Shown here: positions 34,699 to 43,754 of the stretch, in pieces
How positions within the stretch are numbered: position 1 is the stretch's first letter
Layout: every line of letters begins with the position of its first letter
From: Streptomyces clavuligerus
Lineage (GTDB): Bacteria > Actinomycetota > Actinomycetes > Streptomycetales > Streptomycetaceae
Assembly: GCF_005519465.1 (NCBI RefSeq)
Contig: NZ_CP027859.1
Coordinates: 868,001-932,000 of the forward strand
Length of the DNA: 64,000 nt
Direction: 5' to 3'
The notes under the pieces: generated by a model
What the model saw: only the letters and a program-made list of their open reading frames with translations
The model's database searches: none
What the model was told of the DNA's origin: nothing
Made by a program: the position numbers and the translations under genes

Positions 34699-35601
34699 CA
34701 CATACCTCCGCGCAGAACACTACCCTTTTCGCTACTCACTCCTCGCACACGCCTCGACGGGCATACGGAAGACGGAAGCCGGAAGCCGGAAATCCGATCC
34801 TGTTCGTCCTGGTGGCCGGTGCGGTCAGCGCGGCGGCCGAGTCCGTCCGTATCCGTCCCGCCCTCGCGCCGCGCTCGGCCCCGACCGGCCACCGCGGGGT
34901 GTTCCGGTCCTTCACCTCCTGGCATCCGACCGTTCCGGATCAGTGGCAGCCGACCGCCGACCGACGGCACTCCGGCGCCGGATCGCACATCCCGCCACGG
35001 TCCAGCGCCGGATCGCGGACCGCGCGACCCCCAGCGACTGCGACTGCGACGACCCCGCCCGCGTCCATCAGGACACAGCCGAGGACCACAGTCCCGACAG
35101 GCTACCGCCGAGTAGGGTCAAGGGTCGACGGGATGCCCTGACACACCGTTCAGTGGCTCATCCAGCCACATCGGCGGGCCGATGCACGGGCCACCAGGAG
35201 CGCCGGGCGCCACCCTTACCCATTTTCGTCAATCTAAAACGAGTAGATTCACGCCATCTTCACGACTTGCGACGGGTATCCTCAGACTCTCTACACAGCA
35301 GCATCCACCTGCGTAGATTCGTCATACACCGATCCGTCTGAGGGTTCATTTATCGCCATGCGCAGTTAATTGGGCCGATCATGCACTGAGTGGCTGGTTA
35401 TGATTCCCGAAGAGTCATGATCTTTTCGCTCTCGTACCTCCCGTGCACACCCGCACGAGGGACGAGTACGGACCCCGCGCCAAACCCTCGTATCCGGTGT
35501 GTTGCCGACCCCACCGGTACGGGGAACGGGACCCGGCCCTGCGCCGGAGCGCCCGGTGTGGGGCACTGGGCGGTGTCCATGGTGGCGAGGAATGGGGTGG
35601 A
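34699..35601. other. 900-bp gene-free region upstream of tap
   Basis: No convincing gene lies here. From about 35220 the sequence is AT-richer. AATCTA-N7-TAGATT (35231-35249) is an inverted repeat, and TAGATTC recurs at 35314. Near tap, GTAGCGAAAAGGGTAGTG on the minus strand contains a repeated GTAG and may be the promoter. The segment 34780-35140 is GC-rich without a start signal. Confidence 0.5.
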
Positions 35602-36207
35602 GTGTTCACGCACGCAGGGCAGTACCCCGGCTCAGCTCTCGTGGCCGGTGCCCTCGACCAGTTACGGGCCCGGCGCACCCACCGTCTTCTGCGTCAGGAG
35701 ACGGAGCGCCTGGTGGCCTCCCTGCCCCTCCCCCGGCCCTTCGACCTCTCCCGGTTCGTCGGCAATCTGGAGGAGGCCCGTGGTCGGCGCATCGTCATGA
35801 AGCCGATGCCCGCCCATCTGGCCGGTCTCACCGGCTTCTGCGGGCTCTGGATCAAGCACGACACCCGGCCGCTCGATCTGATCCTCCATCTGACGGGCGG
35901 TTCGCCCTCGCACGAGCTCCAGATCAAGGTGCATGAACTCGTCCATCTCTGGGCGGAGGACGCCACCGGGGTCGTCGGCACCGACGAGGTTCTGCGCGAC
36001 CTGACCCCGGCGCGGGTGCGGGAGCTGATCGCCTCCGGACAGGCCGCCGGGCGGCACCGTTACGACACCGCCGTGGAGAAACGCACCGAGGACGCGGCCA
36101 CCCTGATCAGTCAGCGGGCCCTCAACCCCCCGCTGATCGAGGACTCCGTGGCCCGCCGCCTCGCCGAGGACTTCTCCTACCCCTTCGGGAGCGACACCGC
36201 CCTGTGA
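35602..36207 (+). CDS. HExxH protein of the ImmA/IrrE-like type
   Basis: 201 residues from GTG 35602 (GAGGAATGGGG upstream); the frame is open further 5' but looks non-coding. The zinc-peptidase motif is His111-Glu-Leu-Val-His115 (KVHELVHLW), preceded by GLWIKHDTRPLDLILHLTGG. The pattern and size match small actinomycete proteins that pair with an XRE regulator, in which the peptidase may cleave the repressor. Here the following genes are a membrane protein, a Nudix enzyme and an XRE regulator, so a regulated accessory module is likely. Confidence 0.72.
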   Translation: MFTHAGQYPGSALVAGALDQLRARRTHRLLRQETERLVASLPLPRPFDLSRFVGNLEEARGRRIVMKPMPAHLAGLTGFCGLWIKHDTRPLDLILHLTGGSPSHELQIKVHELVHLWAEDATGVVGTDEVLRDLTPARVRELIASGQAAGRHRYDTAVEKRTEDAATLISQRALNPPLIEDSVARRLAEDFSYPFGSDTAL

Positions 36208-36259
36208 GGAAACCCCTGCGGGAATCCCCGTAAGGAAGCCATTGAGCGTGAAGGAAGCC

Positions 36260-37771
36260 ATGAGCGTGACCGACGCGTTCTCCTACGCGATCGCGGGCCT
36301 TCTGATCCTCCAGCCCCTGCTGCGAGCCAAGTCCGCCTGGAACGGGCACCGCAGGGAGCGCTCGCTCTGGGGCTTCTTCGCCGCGCTCGCGGTGAGCTGG
36401 CTGTGCCGGACCTCGGAGGTCAAGGCGCTGCTGGACCGGACCGGCGTCCTCGACCTGAGCTATCTCTTCAAGCACGTCACGGCCATCATCGGGATCTGTG
36501 TCCTGCTGCGCTATGTCACCGCGGTCTACGCGGAGACCGGCCGGACGACCGGGCACCCGGCCGGCCACTCGACCGGTCTCCCCGGTGACCGCACCGGCTC
36601 GGACCACGGCGCGGACCACGGCGCGGACCGGCGGCGCAGCGCCCGGGTGTCGGCCGTCGTGCATCGGATCGCCACCCGGGCCTCGGCGGGCACCATCGCC
36701 GTGATGGCGGCGACGTTCTTCTTCCTGCTCCATCCCCCGGACACCGCCGCCCCGTCCTTCCTGGAGCGCCATGAGGGGGACCCGGGGCTGCCGGTCTACA
36801 TGGGGCTGTTCTACCTCTACATGGGGACGGCCGCGGCGGTCTGCGCCGTGCAGTGGGGCGGGGCGGCCCGGGTGACGCCGGTGCGCTCCGTGCGCGTCGG
36901 GATGCTCATGATGTCCTGGGCGATGGCCCTGGCCGTGGTGTACGTGCTGCTGCGCACCGCCTTCGTCGTGACAGTGAGCTTCACGACGGTGCCCGACGAC
37001 ATCAGCCGGACGCAGGAGGCGGTCACCGACTCCCTGCTCTATCTGTTCTCGGTGCTGTGGGGGGTCGGCGCCATCGCCCCTCTCGCGCGGGCGGGTTCCT
37101 ACCGTTACCGGGCGGTCCGCAGCCTTCTGTCGCTGCACTGGCTGTGGCGGGATCTGGCGACGGCGGCCCCGGACGTCGTCCGCCACCGGCCCAGTCGGCT
37201 CTTCGCGCGGCTGCCGGTGGTCGGCCGTCCCCTCGACACCTTCCGTGACGTGTTCACCAGCCCCGATCCGTCCCTGCTCGTCCGCGTCAGCCGCTACACC
37301 GTCGACATCCGCGACTGCATCTTCGAACTGCGGCGCCAGGCCCCGACGGACCTCGCCGAGCGGGCCCGCGACCATGTGCGGAGCCTTCCCCATGGGACCT
37401 TCGGAACGGACGGGACCCCGGGAACGGACGGCCCCTTCGGGGACGGAGCCTTCGGGGACGGAACCCTGGGGGACGGAACCCCCGGAGGGAACAGAGCACA
37501 CGGAACGGACAGGGCGCGCGGAACGGCCGGGCGCGAGGGCCACGACCCCGAGATCCTGGCCGAGGCCCTGTGGATACGTTCCGCCCTGCTGTACCGGGCC
37601 CCTTCGCCGCCCGGTCCCCCGCGCTCCGTGCCGGCGCCGTACCCCTTCGACCCCGGCACGGACCCCCGGCAGGAAGTGCCACACTTGCGGGCGGTGGCCT
37701 GCGCGTACGGCCGTGTCCGCGCCTGTGACGTGCGGGCCGTACTGGCCCGGGCCACCGCCGACTGCGCCTGA
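36260..37771 (+). CDS. MAB_1171c-like integral membrane protein
   Basis: 503 residues from ATG 36260 with GAAGGA upstream. About seven hydrophobic segments occupy residues 5-290, then a cytoplasmic domain with TVDIRDCIFELRRQAP and EILAEALWIRSALLYR. This layout matches the MAB_1171c putative transporter family that sits next to ImmA/IrrE-like genes in actinomycetes. A Gly/Asp/Thr-rich repeat (near 378-425, FGDGAFGDGTLGDGTPGG) is inserted in the cytoplasmic part. It starts 52 bp after the HExxH gene, so it is probably in one transcript with it. Confidence 0.72.
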   Translation: MSVTDAFSYAIAGLLILQPLLRAKSAWNGHRRERSLWGFFAALAVSWLCRTSEVKALLDRTGVLDLSYLFKHVTAIIGICVLLRYVTAVYAETGRTTGHPAGHSTGLPGDRTGSDHGADHGADRRRSARVSAVVHRIATRASAGTIAVMAATFFFLLHPPDTAAPSFLERHEGDPGLPVYMGLFYLYMGTAAAVCAVQWGGAARVTPVRSVRVGMLMMSWAMALAVVYVLLRTAFVVTVSFTTVPDDISRTQEAVTDSLLYLFSVLWGVGAIAPLARAGSYRYRAVRSLLSLHWLWRDLATAAPDVVRHRPSRLFARLPVVGRPLDTFRDVFTSPDPSLLVRVSRYTVDIRDCIFELRRQAPTDLAERARDHVRSLPHGTFGTDGTPGTDGPFGDGAFGDGTLGDGTPGGNRAHGTDRARGTAGREGHDPEILAEALWIRSALLYRAPSPPGPPRSVPAPYPFDPGTDPRQEVPHLRAVACAYGRVRACDVRAVLARATADCA

Positions 37772-37800
37772 TCACCCACCCACCGACGCAAGGAGCACCT

Positions 37801-38268
37801 GTGACCAACCCCCTCGCCCGGCCGACCATGTCGGCAGGGGCCCTCCTGGACAACGGCAAGGGCGAATACCTCATCGTCAAGCCCGGTTACAAGGAGGGCT
37901 GGAATCTGCCGGGCGGCGGCGTCGACGAGGGCGAGACCCCCCGGCAGGCGTGCGAGCGGGAGCTGCGGGAGGAGCTGGGTATCGAGCAGACGCCCGGACG
38001 GCTGCTGGTCTCCACGTATGTCCAGACGGCGGACGGCGGGCACATCTACTGGATCTTCGACGGCGGCACGCTCACGCCCGAGCAGCAGCAGGCGATCGTG
38101 ATCCAGGAGAGCGAGCTGACGGCGTTCCGCTTCAGCGGTCCCGACGACATCTCCCCCACGGACATTCCGCCCTCGCGCAGGCCCCTGTGGGACGCGGCGC
38201 TGGGCGCGCTCCGGGACGGTGGTTCCGTCCATCTCGAAGTGGCGGGACCGCGCCCCGAGCGCCGGTGA
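37801..38268 (+). CDS. Nudix hydrolase
   Basis: 155 residues. The Nudix box is perfect: G39-x5-E45-x7-R53-E-L-R-E-E-L-G-I (VDEGETPRQACERELREELG). GTG 37801 follows AAGGAG. It lies 29 bp after the MAB_1171c-like gene, so it is likely the third gene of that transcript. Substrate not predictable from sequence; short Nudix proteins often hydrolyse modified nucleotides. Confidence 0.88.
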   Translation: MTNPLARPTMSAGALLDNGKGEYLIVKPGYKEGWNLPGGGVDEGETPRQACERELREELGIEQTPGRLLVSTYVQTADGGHIYWIFDGGTLTPEQQQAIVIQESELTAFRFSGPDDISPTDIPPSRRPLWDAALGALRDGGSVHLEVAGPRPERR

Positions 38269-38332
38269 CCGGGGGACGGTGAGCGTGCCACCACCATGGC
38301 GGTGACGGCCCGGCGGCGGGAGGACGGCCACG

Positions 38333-39328
38333 CTACGGCGTGCGCGGCTCGTCCTCACCGGTACCGAGGATCTCCGCCATGGTGTCACTGATGAAGTCCC
38401 GCAACTGATCCCTGGCTTCCCGCGATATCTCCTGCTCGCCGCCGCGTGCGGCCATGATCGTGAACTCGTTGTGCACGGCGCGCGCCGAGACGACCAGCCG
38501 GTGGACACCCGGGTCGCTGCTGCGGAAGTACACCGGGGGGACGTCGAAGGCCAGGGCCAGGGCGTCGAGCACGCCGTCCGGCGCGGTCGTGCGTCTGCCT
38601 GTGCGCAGTTCCCTGACCAGACGCTCGGTCAGGACGGCCGGGCCGCCCCTGCCGTTGCCCGCCACCGCCAGGTCCGCGTCCGACGGCCCCGTACCGCCGT
38701 GGAGTTCGGCGCGCAGATAGGCGATCTTCTCGGCGATGGTGGTGGCGGCCTGCGCGGGCATCTCCTTGCTCTGCCTCCCGGCCTGCTCCTGCCGCCCCGG
38801 CTCGACCCGCGTCCCCGCCGACGGGTGGTCGCCCCGGCGCGCCCGTGCGCCCTGGGCCACCAGGGCAGTCGGAGCAGTCGGAGCAGTCTGCTCCGGTACC
38901 GCGGGCTGGTCGAAGCCGAACGAACGCCGTTGCGCGGCGAGCAGTTCCGCGCGGGTGACGTTGTAGGCGCGCGCCAGGGCCGTCACGGCCTCGTCGGACA
39001 GGGCGCGCCTGCCCTGTTCGGCCGCCCGGATCGGCATGGGGGACATGCTGTTGGTGTAGCGGGTGGTGTCGGACTGACGCATCCCGGCATCACACCGTAA
39101 ATCGGCGAGATTCGGCGGCGCCGGACGAGGAAACAGCTCGTCGAGATCGGCCCCGAGCATCGCGGCGATCCCCGGCAGGCGTTCCTGCGGCGGTGTGGCC
39201 AATCCGTTTTCCCAGCGATAGACGGCGTTCGTCCTGATATCCAGCGCCGCGGCCAGATCTGACTGCGACATACGCCTGATCACGCGGTAATCGCGAAGTT
39301 TGTTTCCGTCAAAGATGCGGTCGGGCAT
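38333..39328 (-). CDS. XRE-family regulator with two helix-turn-helix regions
   Basis: 331 residues from ATG 39328, with GGAG eight bases upstream. First HTH: VIRRMSQSDLAAALDIRTNAVYRWENG. A second similar region follows (GMRQSDTTRYTNSMSPMPIR, ALARAYNVTRAEL). A third conserved block, AVLTERLVRELRTGRRTTAP, resembles a C-terminal HTH of regulators that accompany HExxH proteins. It converges with the Nudix gene and could control the module 35602-38268. Confidence 0.82.
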   Translation of the reverse strand: MPDRIFDGNKLRDYRVIRRMSQSDLAAALDIRTNAVYRWENGLATPPQERLPGIAAMLGADLDELFPRPAPPNLADLRCDAGMRQSDTTRYTNSMSPMPIRAAEQGRRALSDEAVTALARAYNVTRAELLAAQRRSFGFDQPAVPEQTAPTAPTALVAQGARARRGDHPSAGTRVEPGRQEQAGRQSKEMPAQAATTIAEKIAYLRAELHGGTGPSDADLAVAGNGRGGPAVLTERLVRELRTGRRTTAPDGVLDALALAFDVPPVYFRSSDPGVHRLVVSARAVHNEFTIMAARGGEQEISREARDQLRDFISDTMAEILGTGEDEPRTP

Positions 39329-39699
39329 GGGGTTACTCCGGGAATGGGCGGAAGAGGGACGACTGCCCCTTGAACAGATCACCAGATGGAGATACTTTCA
39401 CCTTTCAGCGATGGGTGAGTGATCTTGCGACCGCTTCGACCGGCCACTCTCCTCGTCGACAAGCGACCCGCCTCCCGCGGGCAGCTCCCCGTACGACCGT
39501 ACGAACTGTACGGCCCGCACGAGGGGACCCCGGCGGGGGACATCACCGACCCGGTGAGAAAGAGACCGTCCCGACCATGGCCACGACCGCGCCCAGGGCT
39601 CCACACCACTTTGCACGGCCGGCCCGGCGGGCCCGTCCACGGCACGGCCCAGGCCCGCAGACAGGCGAGAACGGCCGGCACCCTGCGGTGGGTCCCGTC

Positions 39700-39897
39700 C
39701 GCCGACGGCAGGCCCGGCTTGGTCAGGATGGAGCTGCTGTGCTTGCCGACCGCCGCCACCAGCGCTTCCGCGTCGCCGACCGCCGCCACCACCTCGTGAC
39801 CGCAGCGGTCGAGCAGGCCGATGAGACCTTCCCGCAGCAGCACGCTGTCCTCGGCGAGCGCTGCGCGGAGCGCTCGGCGGCCTCGGTCACTTGGCAC
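39700..39897 (-). pseudogene. Response-regulator fragment (LuxR/NarL type)
   Basis: LRAALAEDSVLLREGLIGLLDRC and VVAAVGDAEALVAAV are the first 50 residues of a NarL-type receiver domain, starting at ATG 39897. After KHSSS the similarity is lost: the phospho-acceptor strand and the DNA-binding domain are missing and the remaining frame is Arg/Pro-rich. It follows the kinase remnant on the same strand, as in intact pairs. Confidence 0.6.
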
Positions 39898-40325
39898 GGA
39901 AACTCCACATGTATCAGAGTCGGTCCGCCGGGCGGACTGGACAGGGCCAGTCTGTCATCCAGCACTGACACCCGGTCCGCGAGACCGGTGAGGCCGCTGC
40001 CCGCCGCCGCGTCCGCGCCGCCCCGGCCGTCGTCGCGCATCTCCAGGGACAGGCTGGCGTCGTGGTGACCGCCGCCCACCCGCGCGCGGCGCGCGCCGCT
40101 GTGCTTGGCGACGCCGGCCAGTGCCTCGCAGACGACGAAGTGGGCGGCGGACTCCACCGCCCGCGGCACCCGGCCCGGCAGGGCGAAGCCGATGTCCACG
40201 GGGATCAGGGCACCGGCCACCGCTCCGCCGAGCAGATAGGCGGTGGAGCGCCAGGGCCGGCCGGAGAGCGGACAGCCCGGGCGGGACATCACCTGCCACA
40301 CATTCCGAACCTTCCGAGGGCGCAT
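39876..40325 (-). pseudogene. Sensor histidine kinase remnant
   Basis: One membrane-like N-terminal piece (WRSTAYLLGGAVAGALI) is joined directly to the ATPase end of a NarX-type kinase: RAVESAAHFVVCEALAGVAKHSGARRA, then MRDDGRGGA and GLTGLADRV. The sensor loop, the dimerisation region and the His box that should lie between are deleted. The frame then runs past the normal end (VEFPC) into the response-regulator fragment. It is a decayed two-component system. Confidence 0.65.
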
Positions 40326-40540
40326 GGGGGATCACCTGAGGAAGGTGGACGGGCGGAGGCCATCGGTCCAGGGCCGGATCGGGGGCAGGGCCCGCCCCAC
40401 CCTCGTACGGGCCCATACGCACCCAACCACCTGACAGTGTCTCCCGTCTGACGGTCTGACACACCGCGAAACGACCGCACGAGGCGCGACCACCGCACGA
40501 CCACCGCACGGTCGCACCGCGCCATCGCACCACGTCACGA

Positions 40541-40680
40541 CCGCACCACCGCACCACCGCACCACCGCACAGCACACTCAACGTCACGGCACGTTACGGC
40601 ACGTCACGACATGGCACGACCGCGCCATGTCACCGCACCACCGCACCACGTCACGGCACGACCGCACGACCGCACGACCG
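40541..40680 (+). repeat. CA-rich tandem repeats in the SARP gene leader
   Basis: ccgcacca is repeated at 40541, 40549 and 40557 with a partial fourth copy, and cacgaccg three times at 40657-40680. The whole 424-bp gap 40326-40749 is built of related G-poor words, with no gene seen. Confidence 0.85.
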
Positions 40681-40749
40681 ATGTTCCAGCGTTCTGATCC
40701 GACCGCGGCGCCCCCGGGCCGCCCGGTCGACCGCAACAGGGGGGTTTAC

Positions 40750-42795
40750 GTGGAATTCCAGCTTCTCGGTCCCGTCGAGGTGAGAGACGAAGGGCGTCCC
40801 ATCGCGCTGTCGGGCTCCAAGATGCACACCGCCCTGGCGGCGCTGCTGCTCGCCCGCGGCCGGGTGGTGAGCGACGAGCGGTTGAGCGAACTCCTGTGGG
40901 GACTGAGACCGCCCGCCACCCGGAACGCGCAGATCTACACGCATATCTCACGGCTGCGGCAGCGGCTGGGGCCCTCGGTCGGGCTGACCCGCCGACAGCC
41001 CGGCTACCGGCTCGTCACCGACGGGGCGCACGTCGACGCCTTCGAGTTCGAACGGCTGGAGCGGCTGGGGCGCACGGCCCTGGAGGAGCGCCGCTTCGCC
41101 CAGGCCGCCTCGGTGCTGCGACGGGCGCTCGACCTGTGGCAGGGCCCGGCACTCGGCAATGTCACCCCGTATCTCGCGGAAGTGGAGCTGCCGCGGTTCG
41201 AGGAGGCCAGGATGAGCGTGCTGGAGGACCGGATCGGGGCGGAGCTGGCGCTCGGCCGGCACGGCCCGCTGACCTCAGAACTCACCTGGCTCGTAGGGGA
41301 GTTCCCGCTCAGGGAGCGGCTGCGGGCCCAGCTCATGACCGCGCTGTACCGGTGCGGACGGCAGGCGGAGGCACTGCACGTCTACCACGAGGGCCGCGAG
41401 GTGCTCACCGAGGAGCTGGGGGTGGACCCCGGGTCCGATCTCACCGCCGCCTATCAGGCCGTGCTCAGCCGGGAGCTGGACAATCTGCCGCAGCCCGCGC
41501 GGGTGGTGCTCCAGGAGCCGCCCGCCGGGGCCGCCGCGCCGCTGGTGACGCTGCCGTCCGCCACCGCGGACTTCACGGGCCGCACGGCGGAGCTGGACCA
41601 GGTCCGCGAACGGCTGGCGCCTTCGCCCGGACACCGGCCCACCGCGTTCGGACCCCGGCGGCTGCTCGTCTCCGGGATGCCGGGCGTGGGCAAGACCGCG
41701 CTGGCCGTGCAGGCCGCGCACACCATGGCGGAGGAGTTCCCCGACGGGCTGCTCCATCTGCGGCTCCGGGCCGCCGACGGCACCCCCGCCGACTGCGGCG
41801 ACGTACTCACCGGGCTGCTGCGGCAGCTCGGCGAGAGCCCCGAGCGGCTGCGGGCCCCGGACGGGGACCGGCTGCGGCTCGACGATCTGATCCATCGCTG
41901 CCGGACCCTGACGGCGGGACGGAAGCTGTTGGTCCTCCTCGACGACGCGGTGAACGAGCTGCAACTGGAGCCGCTGCTGCCCGCGACCGCCGATGCCGCC
42001 GTCCTGGTGACGAGCCGCAACCAGTTCTCGATGGGGCCCGGTTCATGGACGGTGACACTGGAGCCGCTGACCACGGAGGAATCGTTCGGTCTGCTCGCGG
42101 CGGTCATCGGGGACGCACGGGTGCGCGCGGAGCCCGAGGCGGCGCGCGAGGTCGTCGAGGCGTGCGCGCGGCTGCCGCTCGCGCTGCGGGCCGCCGCCAC
42201 CCGGCTCGCGGTCCGGCCGCACTGGCCGGTGGCACGGCTGGCCCGGCGGCTGGCCGACCCTGCCGCCCGGCTCGCGGAGCTGCGGGTCGGCACGCTGGAC
42301 GTACGGCGGGTCCTGTCGGCGGCGCTGGGTCGTCGACAGGAGAGGGAAGTGGAGCTGATCCACCGTCTCGTGCACTGTGCGGACGGCGAGTTCACCGCGT
42401 CGCAGGCGGCCCTGCCGCTCTTCGGGCTGCCCGGGGAGGTGGCCGAGGAGCGGGCCGAGGACTTCCTTGAGCGGCTGGTCGAGGCGTCCCTGCTGGAGGC
42501 GCACGGCGTCGACGGTGCGGGCGCGCCCCGCTACCGCTTCCATCCGCTGCTCCGCCTCACCGTGGCTCCCGCGCGGCCCGCCCTGTCCGCGCTGTCCGCC
42601 CTGCCCACGGCGGCCATGCCCGCCATGCCGGTGTCCGCCGGGGCGGCTCCGGGGGACTCAGGCCCGGCCGCGGGCCGCCCGTTCTCGGTCCCTGACACGT
42701 CCGGCCCGGCCGCGACCGTGCCCCGGACCGCCGCCGGAACTTCCGTCGTCGAACGGGTCCGGCCCCGGGCCCAGGAGCGGATCGCCGTGGGCTGA
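40750..42795 (+). CDS. SARP-family regulator with NB-ARC ATPase domain (AfsR-like, no TPR tail)
   Basis: 681 residues from GTG 40750, six bases after GGGGGG; EFQLLGPVEVRDEG is the standard SARP beginning. The OmpR-like DNA-binding domain is followed by the BTAD helices (TALEERRFAQAASVLRRALD, LMTALYRCGRQAEALHVYHE). The ATPase has Walker A GMPGVGKTA near 313 and Walker B KLLVLLDDA. The C-terminus after about 640 is Ala/Pro-rich and lacks the TPR repeats of AfsR. SARPs activate antibiotic clusters by binding 11-bp-spaced repeats; no large cluster is next to it, though a matching repeat lies at 43251. Confidence 0.9.
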   Translation: MEFQLLGPVEVRDEGRPIALSGSKMHTALAALLLARGRVVSDERLSELLWGLRPPATRNAQIYTHISRLRQRLGPSVGLTRRQPGYRLVTDGAHVDAFEFERLERLGRTALEERRFAQAASVLRRALDLWQGPALGNVTPYLAEVELPRFEEARMSVLEDRIGAELALGRHGPLTSELTWLVGEFPLRERLRAQLMTALYRCGRQAEALHVYHEGREVLTEELGVDPGSDLTAAYQAVLSRELDNLPQPARVVLQEPPAGAAAPLVTLPSATADFTGRTAELDQVRERLAPSPGHRPTAFGPRRLLVSGMPGVGKTALAVQAAHTMAEEFPDGLLHLRLRAADGTPADCGDVLTGLLRQLGESPERLRAPDGDRLRLDDLIHRCRTLTAGRKLLVLLDDAVNELQLEPLLPATADAAVLVTSRNQFSMGPGSWTVTLEPLTTEESFGLLAAVIGDARVRAEPEAAREVVEACARLPLALRAAATRLAVRPHWPVARLARRLADPAARLAELRVGTLDVRRVLSAALGRRQEREVELIHRLVHCADGEFTASQAALPLFGLPGEVAEERAEDFLERLVEASLLEAHGVDGAGAPRYRFHPLLRLTVAPARPALSALSALPTAAMPAMPVSAGAAPGDSGPAAGRPFSVPDTSGPAATVPRTAAGTSVVERVRPRAQERIAVG

Positions 42796-42949
42796 CGTGC
42801 CGGGACCGACGGCGACGGCGTTCCCGCACAGCGGCCACTGACGGGCGTGCGCGTGCGAGCCGACCCGGGCGGGGCCGCGGGGAGTACCGCCGGAAGAACG
42901 CCGTCCGCCCATAGGGGGCGGGCGGCGTCCCGTGCCCGACGGGCAGCTC

Positions 42950-43220
42950 GCGGGGGCGTCGGCCGAGGACATCGCCGCAGGTACTGCGGCTGGTGGCCGC
43001 CGAGGCCCTGTTGGTGGTCGTCATCGGCGGGTCCTCGGGCCGCTGGTCGCCGGGTTCGACCTGGCCGGTACGCGGGGCGCGCCGGCCCTGCTGTCGGTGT
43101 GGACTGCGATCGAGCTGCCGTGGGCTTGCACTCGGCGCGGCCGTGACAGCCGGTGCGGTACTGGCCGTGCTCTCGGCCGTCGCCCCGGCCGTACTCGTCC
43201 TGCGTCGCCGGGCGACACCG
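42950..43220 (+). pseudogene. FtsX-like ABC permease remnant
   Basis: Pieces of one C-terminal permease segment lie in two frames: VAAEALLVVVIGG, then VAGFDLAGTRGAPALLSVWT in another frame, then LGAAVTAGAVLAVLSAVAPA with VLVLRRR back in the first. The order fits the last two membrane segments of FtsX-like permeases. At least two frameshifts and no start leave it non-functional. The rest of the 959-bp gap 42796-43754 holds only the repeats at 43251. Confidence 0.5.
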
Positions 43221-43250
43221 TCCGAAGCCCTCACTACCTGCACAAGACGA

Positions 43251-43294
43251 AGGTCAAGCGTAGGTCAAGTGCAGAACCAGTGCAGTTAACTGGG
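43251..43294 (+). promoter_or_regulatory. SARP-type direct repeats with 11-bp spacing
   Basis: AGGTCAAGCGT (43251), AGGTCAAGTGC (43262), AGAACCAGTGC (43273) and a weaker AGTTAACTGGG (43284) follow each other at exact 11-bp steps. SARP proteins bind heptamers repeated at this spacing. No strong -10 element is visible downstream, and the nearest intact + gene starts 460 bp away. Confidence 0.55.
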
Positions 43295-43754
43295 CGCGGC
43301 ATCAAAAGGCGCCGTCCCCTCGATCCGGCCACCGCCATGACGGCCGCAGGATGCACCATTCCCACCATATCCGGGCAAGGGTCATCAGACATCGGCGTCT
43401 TACCCGCCGCTTCCTCCCGGTCGGGTCGGCCCGATCAGCGACGGAGAGGGCCCCACCCAGAGGACGGGCGAGCAGGCGAAATCCCGCCCGGTGACAGAGC
43501 TTCCACCGGAACGGGCCCGAGCGGCGACAGCCGGCCGCAGCGAACAGCCTGCGCTCTTGGCCGCCGAGCAACACCGGCCCCTGCTGTCATCAGTCACTTT
43601 TCCGGCACGTATGCGAAGCGCCTATGCCAGAGGGTCGTGTCTGGCGGGATTGCCTGCTGCCGGAGCCATCCAGCGGACCGCACGATGTTCTCGTTCCGCC
43701 GGGCCGTCCCGCACAGGTGGCCCGGCCCATCGACCACCGACGAAGGAGACTGAC

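Noticed and set aside
34780..35140. Possible + strand gene in the region upstream of tap
   Set aside because: Only Pro/Thr/Arg-rich translations, no start signal and no domain-like pattern.
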